Part shown: piece after piece, positions 1 through 7,650 of the stretch
Numbering within the stretch: the stretch's first letter is position 1
Layout of the letters: each line of letters starts with the position of its first letter
NCBI GenBank assembly: GCA_949292445.1
Contig: CASEZU010000003.1
Coordinates: forward strand, 1 to 18,674
Direction of reading: 5' to 3'
Origin: an uncultured Spirochaetales bacterium
Lineage (GTDB): Bacteria > Spirochaetota > Spirochaetia > Sphaerochaetales > Sphaerochaetaceae
DNA: 18,674 nt
The notes under the pieces: model-generated
Told to the model about the DNA's origin: nothing
The model's database searches: none
The model's input: the letters and a program-made list of their open reading frames with translations, nothing else
Made by a program: the position numbers and the translations under genes

Positions 1-1
1 C

Positions 2-916
2 CTTCCTAAATTCGAGAACGGGGAAATGACCGGAGACTTCCCCGGAGAAGCCCAGTATTACTATGATGCCTATCTTGCAGGCGGAGAGGAGTACGAGATT
101 GAAGGAGGATTCCCCGGACACAGGCTTTATGTGAAGGACGGAGTAGCTCTCTATGTGACAGGAATGGGCAAAGTCAACGCCTCGATGAGCGCCACCGCGG
201 TACTGCTCGACCCCCGCTTCGATTTCAGCGATGCCTACATCATCAGCACAGGATGCGGCGGAACGGCGACTGAGTACACTGTCATGGGCGATGTCTTTGT
301 TATGTCAGCATGCATCGACTATGATCTCGGCCACCATGCTGATCCCAGGGAGATGACTATCCCCTCTGAGACGACATGGTTCCACGATGCCTCCTACGAT
401 GATGCCTCGTACAAGCTGCTCAATCAGGAGCTCACCGGCAAGATATATGATCTCGTAAAGGACACGGAGATCGTCACAACAGAGAGGACAAGGAATTTCA
501 TGGCGGCTGCCTTCCCCGGAGAGGAATGGGCTGTCAGGGATCCTCAGGTGCTTCTCGGCACGACTGTCACAGGGGACAACTACTGGAAGGGAGCTTATGA
601 CGAGGCAAACGCAAGGCTGATGGCAGAGACATACGGTGCCCCGGATCCATATGCCATGTCAGAGATGGAGGATGCGGCAATAGCAGTCGCGCTCGACAGG
701 CTGGGAATGCTCGACCGCTACATTGTCATCAGGGATTCCGTGAACATGGATGTGTTCATGAACGGAGCTAATCCTGAGTATCTCTGGGCTGGCATCGAGG
801 ACTCTCTTGCCTCGGAGGACAGCGTGGAGTCAGCTGACATTTTCGCAACTGCGATGGAGAACAACTTCAAGGTCGGAAGCATCGTCGTGGATGCGATACT
901 TGACGGAACACTCTGA
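2..916 (+). CDS. Purine nucleoside permease (NUP family) protein, 5' end cut off
   Basis: The frame is open from base 2 and the gene clearly begins before the window: the residues before the first ATG at base 26 (LPKFENGE) run straight into the conserved start of the NUP family, MTGDFPGEAQYYY. Family features visible: the GDFPGE block, the VTGMGKVNASMSA stretch, LDPRFDFSDAYIISTGCGG, the GDNYWKG motif, SEMEDAA and a VIRDSVNMDVF segment. Despite the name, this family (Pfam NUP) has a nucleoside-phosphorylase-like fold, so a role in purine nucleoside binding, uptake or cleavage is the family expectation; transport is not proven. Bacterial members often carry a signal peptide, which would lie outside the window, so location cannot be judged. 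The gene ends at TGA 914-916, followed by an intrinsic terminator. It is separate from the sugar genes and has its own transcript end. Family call secure, exact reaction not. Confidence 0.85.
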   Translation, partial: LPKFENGEMTGDFPGEAQYYYDAYLAGGEEYEIEGGFPGHRLYVKDGVALYVTGMGKVNASMSATAVLLDPRFDFSDAYIISTGCGGTATEYTVMGDVFVMSACIDYDLGHHADPREMTIPSETTWFHDASYDDASYKLLNQELTGKIYDLVKDTEIVTTERTRNFMAAAFPGEEWAVRDPQVLLGTTVTGDNYWKGAYDEANARLMAETYGAPDPYAMSEMEDAAIAVALDRLGMLDRYIVIRDSVNMDVFMNGANPEYLWAGIEDSLASEDSVESADIFATAMENNFKVGSIVVDAILDGTL

Positions 917-934
917 AACAGCGGCATATACCTG

Positions 935-965
935 AAGCCGGGCAGCGATGCCCGGTTTCTCATTT
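935..965 (+). terminator. Intrinsic terminator after the NUP gene
   Basis: Bases 938-944 (CCGGGCA) pair perfectly with 949-955 (TGCCCGG) around a GCGA tetraloop of the stable GNRA type. The stem can extend outward by A-T and G-U pairs to 935/958. It is followed by CTCATTTT. It lies 18 bases after the NUP stop codon and separates that gene from pyruvate kinase. Confidence 0.8.
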
Positions 966-978
966 TCAGCCGCCTTGC

Positions 979-1008
979 TTAACTAAAATAGATAATTAAG
1001 GATATACT
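979..1008 (+). promoter_or_regulatory. Possible sigma-70-type promoter for pyruvate kinase
   Basis: TTAACT at 979-984 (4 of 6 to TTGACA) and TATACT at 1003-1008 (5 of 6 to TATAAT) are 18 bases apart, just after the NUP terminator and about 25 bases before the pyk start. The region is A/T-rich compared with its surroundings. It is a pattern match only; a start site upstream of pyk is expected here because the preceding gene is terminated. Confidence 0.4.
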
Positions 1009-1032
1009 CATCGGCGAAGAAGGACCCCTACA

Positions 1033-2451
1033 ATGAGAAAGACCAAGATAATCTGCACACTGGGACCGGCCGTCGATTCAGACGCGATGATAAAAGCCCT
1101 CATAGAGAACGGAATGGATGCCGCAAGGCTCAATTTCTCCCATGGGACACATGAAGAACATAAAGCAAGGATCGAGCGCATCAGGAAAGTCGCCCGCAAG
1201 ATGGGAGTGAACATCCCGCTCATCCTCGATACGAAGGGCCCGGAAATAAGGACAAGGGAATTCAGGAACGGCTCTGTCATACTCAAGGAAGGAACGGAGT
1301 TCACGCTCTCTGCTGATAAAAACCGTGAAGGCGATGAGACAGGAGTGTCCATCACCTACCCCTATCTTGCCGAAGATGTCGAGATCGGGACATCGATCCT
1401 CATCGATGACGGACTCTGCTCCCTTACGGTCACTGCGATAAACGGACCTGATGTCATATGCCGTGTGAACAATACCTCGAAGGTATCGAACCATAAGTCG
1501 ATCAATATCCCCGGAGTGGACATCGACCAGCCTTTCATCTCTGAATCGGACAGATCAGACCTCCTTTTCGGCATCGAGATGGATGTGGATTATGTCTCCG
1601 CCTCCTTTGTCAGAACAGCGGAGGATGTGAGGAAGATGCGCAAGCTCCTCAACGTCAACGGCGGAGAGAAGATAAAGATCATAGCCAAGATCGAATGCAG
1701 GAGCGGAATTGACAATCTCAGGGAGATCATAAAGGTCGCGGACGGAATCATGGTGGCCCGCGGAGACATGGGCGTCGAGATTCCTTTCAAGGAACTTCCT
1801 GTCATCCAGAAAATGATGATCGACGAGTGCTGCAAGGCAGGAAAGATCGTCGTCACAGCCACGCAGATGCTCGAATCGATGACGGAGCACTCACGTCCGA
1901 CAAGAGCAGAGGTATCCGATGTGGCAAACGCCATCTTCGACGGTACGACATGTACGATGCTCAGCGGCGAGACAGCTGCGGGCAAGTACCCCATTGAGGC
2001 AGTGAGGACCATGGCTGAGATAGCCGAATTCACGGAGAAACAGATCGACTACCGCGAGAGGTATTTCAAGAACCAGGCCAGCAATGAGTCGCTGGATATC
2101 CCGGGAACGATCTCCAGCGCGGCAGTTGAGGCCTCTCTCTCCCTGAAGGCAAAGGCAATAATCTGCATGACAGCAACAGGAAGGACGGGATGGCTCACAT
2201 CCTCATTCCGTCCGGAGTGCCCGATCATCGTCTGCGTCACTGACGAGAAGGCCGCACGCCAGCTACGCCTCGCTTATGGAGTCACCCCGATACTGGCGCC
2301 ATTCACGGATGACGTCGTGAAAATGAGGGATCAGTCGATAGAGCTATCACTCTCCTCCGGCTGTGTGTCCAGAAATGACCTCGCTGTCATAATCTCAGGC
2401 TCCATCCCCGGATTCAGGTACGCGGACTCGATGCAGATATCGAGAATATGA
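1033..2451 (+). CDS. pyk: Pyruvate kinase
   Basis: Converts phosphoenolpyruvate plus ADP to pyruvate plus ATP, the last step of glycolysis, in the cytoplasm. At 472 residues it has the usual bacterial length, with all three domains. Signatures: the N-terminal KIICTLGP, ARLNFSHGTHEEH at 31-43, LDTKGPEIRT at 65-74, the active-site lysine region KIIAKIE (215-221), the magnesium/phosphate loop MVARGDMGVEIPFKE (240-254), TATQMLESM (275-283) and PTRAEVSDVANAIFDGT (289-305). The C-terminal allosteric-type domain follows (about 355-472). A GAAGAAGGA ribosome-binding stretch at 1015-1023 precedes the ATG. It follows a terminator and possible promoter and ends just before another hairpin, so it is probably transcribed alone. 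A glycolytic housekeeping gene lying next to sugar-degradation genes is plausible but need not be functional linkage. Confidence 0.97.
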   Translation: MRKTKIICTLGPAVDSDAMIKALIENGMDAARLNFSHGTHEEHKARIERIRKVARKMGVNIPLILDTKGPEIRTREFRNGSVILKEGTEFTLSADKNREGDETGVSITYPYLAEDVEIGTSILIDDGLCSLTVTAINGPDVICRVNNTSKVSNHKSINIPGVDIDQPFISESDRSDLLFGIEMDVDYVSASFVRTAEDVRKMRKLLNVNGGEKIKIIAKIECRSGIDNLREIIKVADGIMVARGDMGVEIPFKELPVIQKMMIDECCKAGKIVVTATQMLESMTEHSRPTRAEVSDVANAIFDGTTCTMLSGETAAGKYPIEAVRTMAEIAEFTEKQIDYRERYFKNQASNESLDIPGTISSAAVEASLSLKAKAIICMTATGRTGWLTSSFRPECPIIVCVTDEKAARQLRLAYGVTPILAPFTDDVVKMRDQSIELSLSSGCVSRNDLAVIISGSIPGFRYADSMQISRI

Positions 2452-2476
2452 CAAAGAGCCACATCAATGATGGAAC

Positions 2477-2515
2477 ATGCCCTTCCTGCCGCCTTGCGGG
2501 AAGGGTATTCTTATT
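2477..2515 (+). terminator. Hairpin terminator or attenuator between pyk and the GH28 gene
   Basis: Bases 2480-2489 (CCCTTCCTGC) pair with 2496-2505 (GCGGGAAGGG, one T-G wobble) around a six-base loop. The stem can extend to 2477/2508, and a T-rich tail reaches 2515. It begins 26 bases after the pyk stop. Because only 15 bases lie between its tail and the next start codon and I see no clear promoter after it, it may be a leaky terminator limiting read-through from pyk into the GH28-GH31 pair. Confidence 0.65.
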
Positions 2516-2530
2516 GAAAAAGGAGAAGGC

Positions 2531-4084
2531 ATGAAGGAATACGACAGCATCACCTATCCGGATAACGGAATCATCTACGACGGGGATTACTACAAGGACA
2601 TTCCCTATCATCTGTATATAAGCAGGGAGGAACTGCCGGATGGGCCGGTGTTCGACATCCGCGACTACGGTGCTGCGGCAGAAGCTGGCGTGCTCTCCAC
2701 AGCTGCAATACAGCATGCGCTCGATGAAGCCGGGAAAAACGGAGGAACGGTGCTTGTCAGCGGCGGTGCCTATACAGCAGGAACGCTATCCGTGCATTCC
2801 GGAACGACCCTCTTCATAGAGTCCGGCTCATCGCTCAATGCCTCAAAGGAACTCTCGAAATTCTCCGATGCCTTCATAAAGGCCGTGAATGCGGAGAATG
2901 TCACGATATGCGGAGGCGGAAAGATAAATGCTAACGGAGAATACTTTGTCTACCTGCCGCATAAGAGACCGCTCTTAAAGCCTATGGGCTACACGAAGCT
3001 GCCTCCGGTGCTCCGCGATCCGATGGGACGGCCGGAAGACACATCACGCTTTGCCTACAGAGAGAGGATAAGATACGCTGAGGATAAGTGGAATGAGGGG
3101 AAGGAAAACATCCAGCGCCCGATGTACACACTCTGGATCCGCGGCTCACGGAATGTCGACATCCACAATATCGTGCTCCATGACTCGCTTGATTGGAGCC
3201 TCTCGATCGACATGTCTGAGAACGTATATGTGAGGGACTTCATCATCGACAACAACCGGCATACGGCGAATACGGACGGCATAGACATCATGTCCTCCAG
3301 GCATGTGAGGATAAAGCATGTCTTCATCAGCACAGCCGATGACGGACTCTGCATCAAGGCTCCCATGGTCCAGGGCCATGACAGCATCAATGTCGCGGAT
3401 GCCGAAATGCCAATGGGTCCTGCTGAGGACATAGAGATTGAGGATGCAACCGTCATTTCCGTGATGAATGCATTCAAGATCGGCACCGAGACCTACTTCG
3501 GCATCAGCAATGTATGCTGCCATGACTGCACGTTCATGCTTCCTGACATCTTCCCAGGAGGCGTCTCCGGCATATCCATCGAGTCCGCGGACGGAACGGA
3601 TATCTCAGGCGTAAAGCTCTGGAACATCAGGATGATGAACATAGCCGTCCCTCTCTTCATATCACTCTGCAGGAGATGCAAGTTCGGCTTCCTCTCCGAA
3701 GAGGACAGGAAAGCAAAGGAGAAAGGCGGCAGCATCCGCGGCATCACGATCGAGAACATCGAAGCAAAAGGCATGGAATCGACCTGCATCATCACCGGAT
3801 TCAGGGATGACGGGGGATACACAGGACGCATAGAGGATGTCACGATCAGGAATATGAAGGCAGAGTACCTCGACAACGAGGAAAGGCTCGAGATACTTCC
3901 TGAGATCAGGGAGAATGTAATCGATTATCCTGAAAGCAACGCGCTGGGTGACATGCCATCCTATGGCTTCTACATCAGGCATACGGACAACATCCGCCTT
4001 GAGAATGTCTCTGTTAAGCCCAGGAGCATGAACACGCGCCCAATGCTTGAAACAGACGATGCGGAAAATCTTGTGATCTGCTGA
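2531..4084 (+). CDS. GH28 (polygalacturonase-like) parallel beta-helix protein
   Basis: 517 residues from the ATG at 2531, which has an AAAGGAGAAGG ribosome site just before it; the earlier in-frame ATG at 2477 lies inside a hairpin and has none. Architecture: a short N-terminal extension, then VFDIRDYGA (typical first strand of GH28 pectinases), repeated beta-helix rungs, and the GH28 catalytic region with NTDGID (247-252) and ADDGLCIK (269-276), giving the three aspartates expected for this inverting family (Asp249, Asp270, Asp271). Odd point: where classical polygalacturonases have G-H-G-(IL)-S-(IV)-G-S, this one has NAFKIGTET (313-321), so the conserved histidine is missing. There is no signal peptide, so it acts in the cytoplasm, probably on imported oligosaccharides. 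It is 13 bases ahead of the alpha-xylosidase gene and surely co-transcribed. Fold and broad family are secure; galacturonidase activity is not. Confidence 0.8.
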   Translation: MKEYDSITYPDNGIIYDGDYYKDIPYHLYISREELPDGPVFDIRDYGAAAEAGVLSTAAIQHALDEAGKNGGTVLVSGGAYTAGTLSVHSGTTLFIESGSSLNASKELSKFSDAFIKAVNAENVTICGGGKINANGEYFVYLPHKRPLLKPMGYTKLPPVLRDPMGRPEDTSRFAYRERIRYAEDKWNEGKENIQRPMYTLWIRGSRNVDIHNIVLHDSLDWSLSIDMSENVYVRDFIIDNNRHTANTDGIDIMSSRHVRIKHVFISTADDGLCIKAPMVQGHDSINVADAEMPMGPAEDIEIEDATVISVMNAFKIGTETYFGISNVCCHDCTFMLPDIFPGGVSGISIESADGTDISGVKLWNIRMMNIAVPLFISLCRRCKFGFLSEEDRKAKEKGGSIRGITIENIEAKGMESTCIITGFRDDGGYTGRIEDVTIRNMKAEYLDNEERLEILPEIRENVIDYPESNALGDMPSYGFYIRHTDNIRLENVSVKPRSMNTRPMLETDDAENLVIC

Positions 4085-4097
4085 GAGGAAGAAGGAA

Positions 4098-6260
4098 ATG
4101 AGATTCAGGAACGGATTCTGGCATCTTGACGATGGAGTCACACTCTACTCTGAGAAAAATTACTTTGAGACAGCAGCCGGAAATGGAAAGCTCACGCTGT
4201 ATTCATGCGCCTATCCCATCTCTTGCCGCAATGACACGCTCAACAATCCCGTGATAACTACGGAGATCACGGCAGCGGGGAAAGACATCCTGCGTGTCGA
4301 TGTCTATCATCACAAAGGCAGCCTGGAAGACAGCCCCGCACCGGCAGTTCCCTCACTGCCGGGCGAAACAGGGGACTGTTCCGTCGCATCAGGTGATCTG
4401 AAAGCGGAGTTCCGCGACAGCACGCTTGTCTTCTCATATAAAGGCAGGGACCTCACGCAGCGCTTCTCCCGCCTTTCAGGCTGCATGACAACGCCCTCCG
4501 GCCGCTATATGGCAGAGTATCTCACCACAGATATCGGAGAGACATACTACGGACTTGGAGAGCGGTTCACCTCATTCGTGAAGAACGGACAGAAAGTGGA
4601 GATGTGGAATCTCGACAGCGGATGCGCCAGCGAGATGTCCCACAAGAATGTGCCGTTCTTCGTCTCATCGAAGAACTACGGAGTACTTGTCCTCAGCTAC
4701 GGAAAAGTATCTTTCGAGATGGGAAGCGAGGTCGCGGAATGTGCACAGTTCTCCGTCGCGGGAGAAAGGCTTTCCTACTGCCTCATAGCAGGCGATGCGA
4801 TGAAGGATGTGGTGGAAAACTACACATCGCTCACAGGACGGCCGGCCCTTCCGCCTCAATGGTCATTCGGACTGTGGCTCTCCACATCGTTCACGACAGA
4901 TTACAGTGAGAAGACTGTCCTCTCTTTTGTGGACAGGATGAAGGAGTATAAGATACCTCTTTCCGTCATGCATTTCGACTGTTTCTGGATGAAGGGATTC
5001 CAGTGGGTAGATTTCCAGTGGGATCCGGAGATGTTCCCAGATCCTGAAGGCATGCTCAGGAAACTCCACGAACGGGGACTGCATGTAAGCGTCTGGATCA
5101 ACCCGTATGTCGCACAGAAATCCCCTCTCTTTGATGAGGGAGCCGAGGCCGGCTATTTCCTGAAAAGGAAAGATGGCAGCGTATGGCAATGCAATGTATG
5201 GCAGGCCGGCATGGCCATAGTGGACTTCACCAACCCGGCCGCAGCAGAGTGGTATCAGGGGAAGCTGAGGAAGCTGGTGGAAATGGGAGTCGACTGTTTC
5301 AAGACGGATTTCGGAGAGAATATCCCCACAGAAGACGTCATGTGGCACGACGGTTCAGATCCCTGCCTGATGCACAACTGCTATACATTCCTCTACAACA
5401 GGACCGTCTTCAGCCTCCTGCAGGAAATGAAGGGAGACGAGGCGATGGTTTTCACCCGTTCCGGTACCATCGGAAGCCAGCAGTACCCGGTCCATTGGGC
5501 CGGTGACAATGTGGCTTCCTATGCCTCCATGGCGGAAACGCTGCGTGGAGGCCTGTCGCTTGCGCTCTCAGGCTTCGGCTACTGGAGCCATGACATAGGC
5601 GGATTCGAGGATACGACCACTCCCGACCTCTTCAAGAGATGGGTGGCATTCGGATTGCTGTCATCCCATTCAAGACTCCATGGAAGCTCTTCCTACAGAG
5701 TGCCATGGGCTTTTGATGAGGAGGCATGCCGTGTGACATCATTCTTCTCATCACTCAAGGCGGAGCTCCTGCCCTATCTCTGGTACTATGCAAAGATCTC
5801 CCACAATACGGGACTACCCATCCTGCGCCCGATGATGCTCGAGTTCGGAACGGATGATGAAATGCTGAAATATCTGGATCAGCAGTACATGCTCGGCCCC
5901 TCCCTGCTTGTCGCCCCGGTATTCAGGGAGGATGGAGAAGGCAGATGCTATCTGCCGGAAGGCCGCTGGGTATCGCTGCTCGATGGAAGCTCTGCGGAAG
6001 GACCGGTGTGGATAAAAAAGAAGTATGATTACTTCTCACTACCGTTATATATCAGGGAGAACTCCCTCATACCGACGGAGAAAGATGGGAAGAAGGCCAT
6101 CATAGCCTGCAATGTGACAGAAGCCTCCCTTGATGGCATCATAAGCATTGAGAATGGAAAGATCACGCTCCATGACAAGTCCTGCACAGTGCTTGTAAAT
6201 ATCACATCCGACAGCAATGGAGGCAGCACAAGAGAGGAAATCAGTCTGCAGCAGCATTAA
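4098..6260 (+). CDS. yicI: Alpha-xylosidase, glycoside hydrolase family 31 (YicI-like)
   Basis: 720 residues, cytoplasmic (no signal peptide). Releases alpha-linked xylose from the non-reducing end of oligosaccharides such as those from xyloglucan (EC 3.2.1.177), with retention. The protein tracks E. coli YicI almost segment by segment: MRFRNGFW start, HFDCFWMKGFQWVDFQWDPEMFPDPEGM (292-319), KTDFGE with nucleophile Asp404, FTRSGTIG (452-459), WAGD with acid/base Asp470, and GLLSSHSRLHGSSSYRVPWAFDEE. The 66-residue spacing of the two aspartates equals that in YicI (416 and 482), and the Cys-Phe pair tied to xylose selectivity is kept at 295-296. It is about 50 residues shorter than YicI, mainly in the C-terminal beta domain. 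A GAGGAAGAAGGA ribosome site precedes the ATG; the GH28 stop is 13 bases upstream, so the two form one operon. Confidence 0.93.
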   Translation: MRFRNGFWHLDDGVTLYSEKNYFETAAGNGKLTLYSCAYPISCRNDTLNNPVITTEITAAGKDILRVDVYHHKGSLEDSPAPAVPSLPGETGDCSVASGDLKAEFRDSTLVFSYKGRDLTQRFSRLSGCMTTPSGRYMAEYLTTDIGETYYGLGERFTSFVKNGQKVEMWNLDSGCASEMSHKNVPFFVSSKNYGVLVLSYGKVSFEMGSEVAECAQFSVAGERLSYCLIAGDAMKDVVENYTSLTGRPALPPQWSFGLWLSTSFTTDYSEKTVLSFVDRMKEYKIPLSVMHFDCFWMKGFQWVDFQWDPEMFPDPEGMLRKLHERGLHVSVWINPYVAQKSPLFDEGAEAGYFLKRKDGSVWQCNVWQAGMAIVDFTNPAAAEWYQGKLRKLVEMGVDCFKTDFGENIPTEDVMWHDGSDPCLMHNCYTFLYNRTVFSLLQEMKGDEAMVFTRSGTIGSQQYPVHWAGDNVASYASMAETLRGGLSLALSGFGYWSHDIGGFEDTTTPDLFKRWVAFGLLSSHSRLHGSSSYRVPWAFDEEACRVTSFFSSLKAELLPYLWYYAKISHNTGLPILRPMMLEFGTDDEMLKYLDQQYMLGPSLLVAPVFREDGEGRCYLPEGRWVSLLDGSSAEGPVWIKKKYDYFSLPLYIRENSLIPTEKDGKKAIIACNVTEASLDGIISIENGKITLHDKSCTVLVNITSDSNGGSTREEISLQQH

Positions 6261-6280
6261 ACAGTAAAAGCAGTGAAAGT

Positions 6281-6345
6281 CCTTATCAACGCCATTCCTT
6301 AATTAAGAGAAATGGCGTTTTTCTTAATTAAGAGATTGCCTTATT
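6281..6345 (+). repeat. Flanking direct repeat, copy 1 (palindrome-rich terminator element)
   Basis: Bases 6291-6345 match 7566-7620 in the same orientation at 51 of 55 positions; similarity fades out over the ten bases before. Inside it: an intrinsic terminator, two copies of the ten-base palindrome CTTAATTAAG (6298-6307 and 6323-6332) with centres 25 bases apart, and a 35-bp inverted repeat built from them. Identity continues well past the T-tract, to TGCCTTATT, which is more than two unrelated terminators would share. The two copies bracket the fic gene exactly. Confidence 0.85.
6288..6322 (+). terminator. Intrinsic terminator after the alpha-xylosidase gene
   Basis: AACGCCATT at 6288-6296 pairs perfectly with AATGGCGTT at 6311-6319; a run of five T begins at 6318. 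The 14-base loop holds one CTTAATTAAG palindrome. It ends the GH28-GH31 transcript 28 bases after the stop codon. It overlaps an alternative A/T-rich hairpin (6298-6312 with 6318-6332), so the two folds exclude each other. Confidence 0.75.
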
Positions 6346-6386
6346 TAATAAAAACCCCGAAAATGCATAATAAGGAGTGCCATATT

Positions 6387-7529
6387 ATGCTTATAGTCGA
6401 AGATTTCAAATCCGGCACATACAGGAACCATGGAGATTTCAGATCATTCATTCCCTCTCCTGTAAATGACACATGGGGATGGAGATCTGCGGAAATAAAT
6501 GCGCTCCTGTCAAAAGCGGATCTGGAAATAGGCGCGCTGAACAGCTTCTCGGAGTTCATTCCGGATCTTGAGATATACATCAGGATGCATATCCGCGTGG
6601 AGGCCAACAAATCAAACAGGATAGAAGGAACAAGGACCTCGATTGAGGAGGATATGCTTCCGAAAGAGAACCTGCTGCCGGAAAAGCGGGATGATGTCCA
6701 TGAAATCGACAATTATATCCAGGCAATGGATTATGGAGTCCATCGCATCGTTGAAGATGGCTTTCCTTTCAGCACAAGGTTCCTGAGAGAGCTCCACAGC
6801 ATCCTGCTCCGTGGGGTACGGGGAGAACATAAAACCCCAGGAGAATTCCGCCGGTCCCAGAATTTCATCGGAGGAACGAAACCCTCAGATGCAATATATG
6901 TGCCGCCAGCCATTCCTGACATGGATGATGCCCTCAATGATTTCGACAGGTTCATGAACAGGAATGATGACACCCCTGTGCTTATAAGGCTTGCGATAAT
7001 GCATTACCAGTTCGAGACAATACATCCATTCCTCGATGGGAATGGCAGGATCGGGCGCCTGATGATCCCGCTCTACCTGCTGTCAGAGAATGTACTTGAG
7101 AAACCATGTTTCTATATCAGCGATTATTTCGAGAGCCACAGATCGGAATATTATGATGCTCTGCAGAAGGCCAGAACAGAAAATGACCTGCTCAGATGGA
7201 TAGGATTCTTCCTCCGGGCATCTATCGAAACGGCACAGAAAGCCAAGAATACATTCCGCAAGGTCCTGCATCTTGTGAATGAGTACAACAGATACATCAC
7301 GAACAAGAAGCAGCAGCACAACGTCATCGGCGCAATCATCAATGCCATGTATTCGCGGCCTGTCGCTTCGGTGAACAATCTGGCTGAAATGACAGGACTT
7401 GCAATCCCTTCCATCAGCTCTGCGGTGAATCTGCTTGTGAACGATGGCATATTGTCAGAGATGACAGGGGGAAAAAGAAACCGGGTTTTCATGCTCACGG
7501 AATACATGCATATATTCTCAGCATCCTGA
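6387..7529 (+). CDS. fic: Fic-domain protein adenylyltransferase with C-terminal winged helix
   Basis: 380 residues from ATG 6387, which has AAGGAG at 6372-6377 with nine bases of spacing; the earlier in-frame ATG at 6312 lies inside the upstream terminator hairpin and is rejected. Domains: a Fic N-terminal helical domain with the inhibitory motif SNRIEG (76-81, matching S/T-x-x-x-E-G/N, inhibitory Glu80), marking a class II self-inhibited Fic protein; TPGEFRRSQNFIGG (150-163), the target-docking flap region; the full catalytic motif HPFLDGNGRIGR (213-224, catalytic His213); and a winged-helix DNA-binding domain at about 312-373. The known family activity is transfer of AMP from ATP to a protein hydroxyl; the target is unknown and self-modification is common. 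The layout is like Shewanella SoFic. It has no toxin or antitoxin partner and is bracketed by the direct repeats. The winged helix may bind those palindromes and control its own gene (inference). Confidence 0.92.
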   Translation: MLIVEDFKSGTYRNHGDFRSFIPSPVNDTWGWRSAEINALLSKADLEIGALNSFSEFIPDLEIYIRMHIRVEANKSNRIEGTRTSIEEDMLPKENLLPEKRDDVHEIDNYIQAMDYGVHRIVEDGFPFSTRFLRELHSILLRGVRGEHKTPGEFRRSQNFIGGTKPSDAIYVPPAIPDMDDALNDFDRFMNRNDDTPVLIRLAIMHYQFETIHPFLDGNGRIGRLMIPLYLLSENVLEKPCFYISDYFESHRSEYYDALQKARTENDLLRWIGFFLRASIETAQKAKNTFRKVLHLVNEYNRYITNKKQQHNVIGAIINAMYSRPVASVNNLAEMTGLAIPSISSAVNLLVNDGILSEMTGGKRNRVFMLTEYMHIFSAS

Positions 7530-7555
7530 CCGCTATTTCAGAAAACGACGGCAAT

Positions 7556-7620
7556 CCTAATTTACGCCATTCCTTAATTAAGAGAAATGGCGTTTTTGTT
7601 AATTAAGATCCTGCCTTATT
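7556..7620 (+). repeat. Flanking direct repeat, copy 2
   Basis: Same orientation as copy 1, offset 1275 bp. Differences within the 55-bp core are one base at 7598 (G for C) and three at 7609-7611. The 7598 change turns the second palindrome into GTTAATTAAG and puts a mismatch in the middle of the 35-bp inverted repeat (7573-7607). It lies between fic and the convergent 802-residue gene and supplies the fic terminator. Confidence 0.85.
7564..7597 (+). terminator. Intrinsic terminator after fic
   Basis: ACGCCATT at 7564-7571 pairs with AATGGCGT at 7586-7593, followed by a five-T run from 7593. It is the same structure as the terminator after the alpha-xylosidase gene. On the minus strand the same hairpin lacks a T-run, so it would be a weak stop at best for the convergent operon, for which I see no better terminator. 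Confidence 0.75.
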
Positions 7621-7650
7621 ATGCAGAAATGCTAGAATCAGATAATAAAA

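Noticed and set aside
2477..2530. Longer form of the GH28-like gene starting at ATG 2477 (18 extra residues)
   Set aside because: The ATG and following codons lie inside a terminator-like hairpin and lack a ribosome site, while ATG 2531 has a strong one.
6312..6386. Longer form of fic starting at ATG 6312 (25 extra residues)
   Set aside because: That ATG is part of the 3' arm of the terminator stem; the extra residues are translated repeat sequence, and ATG 6387 has AAGGAG at good spacing.
6261..6386. Toxin-antitoxin pair with fic (a small antitoxin gene upstream)
   Set aside because: No small open frame with a ribosome site fits in this gap, and the inhibitory SNRIEG motif is built into the Fic protein itself, so no separate antitoxin is needed.
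6281..7620. Insertion sequence, integron cassette or attachment-site pair around fic
   Set aside because: The repeats are direct, no transposase or integrase is present, there are no short target duplications that I can see, and the elements work as terminators; only the repeat observation itself is kept.
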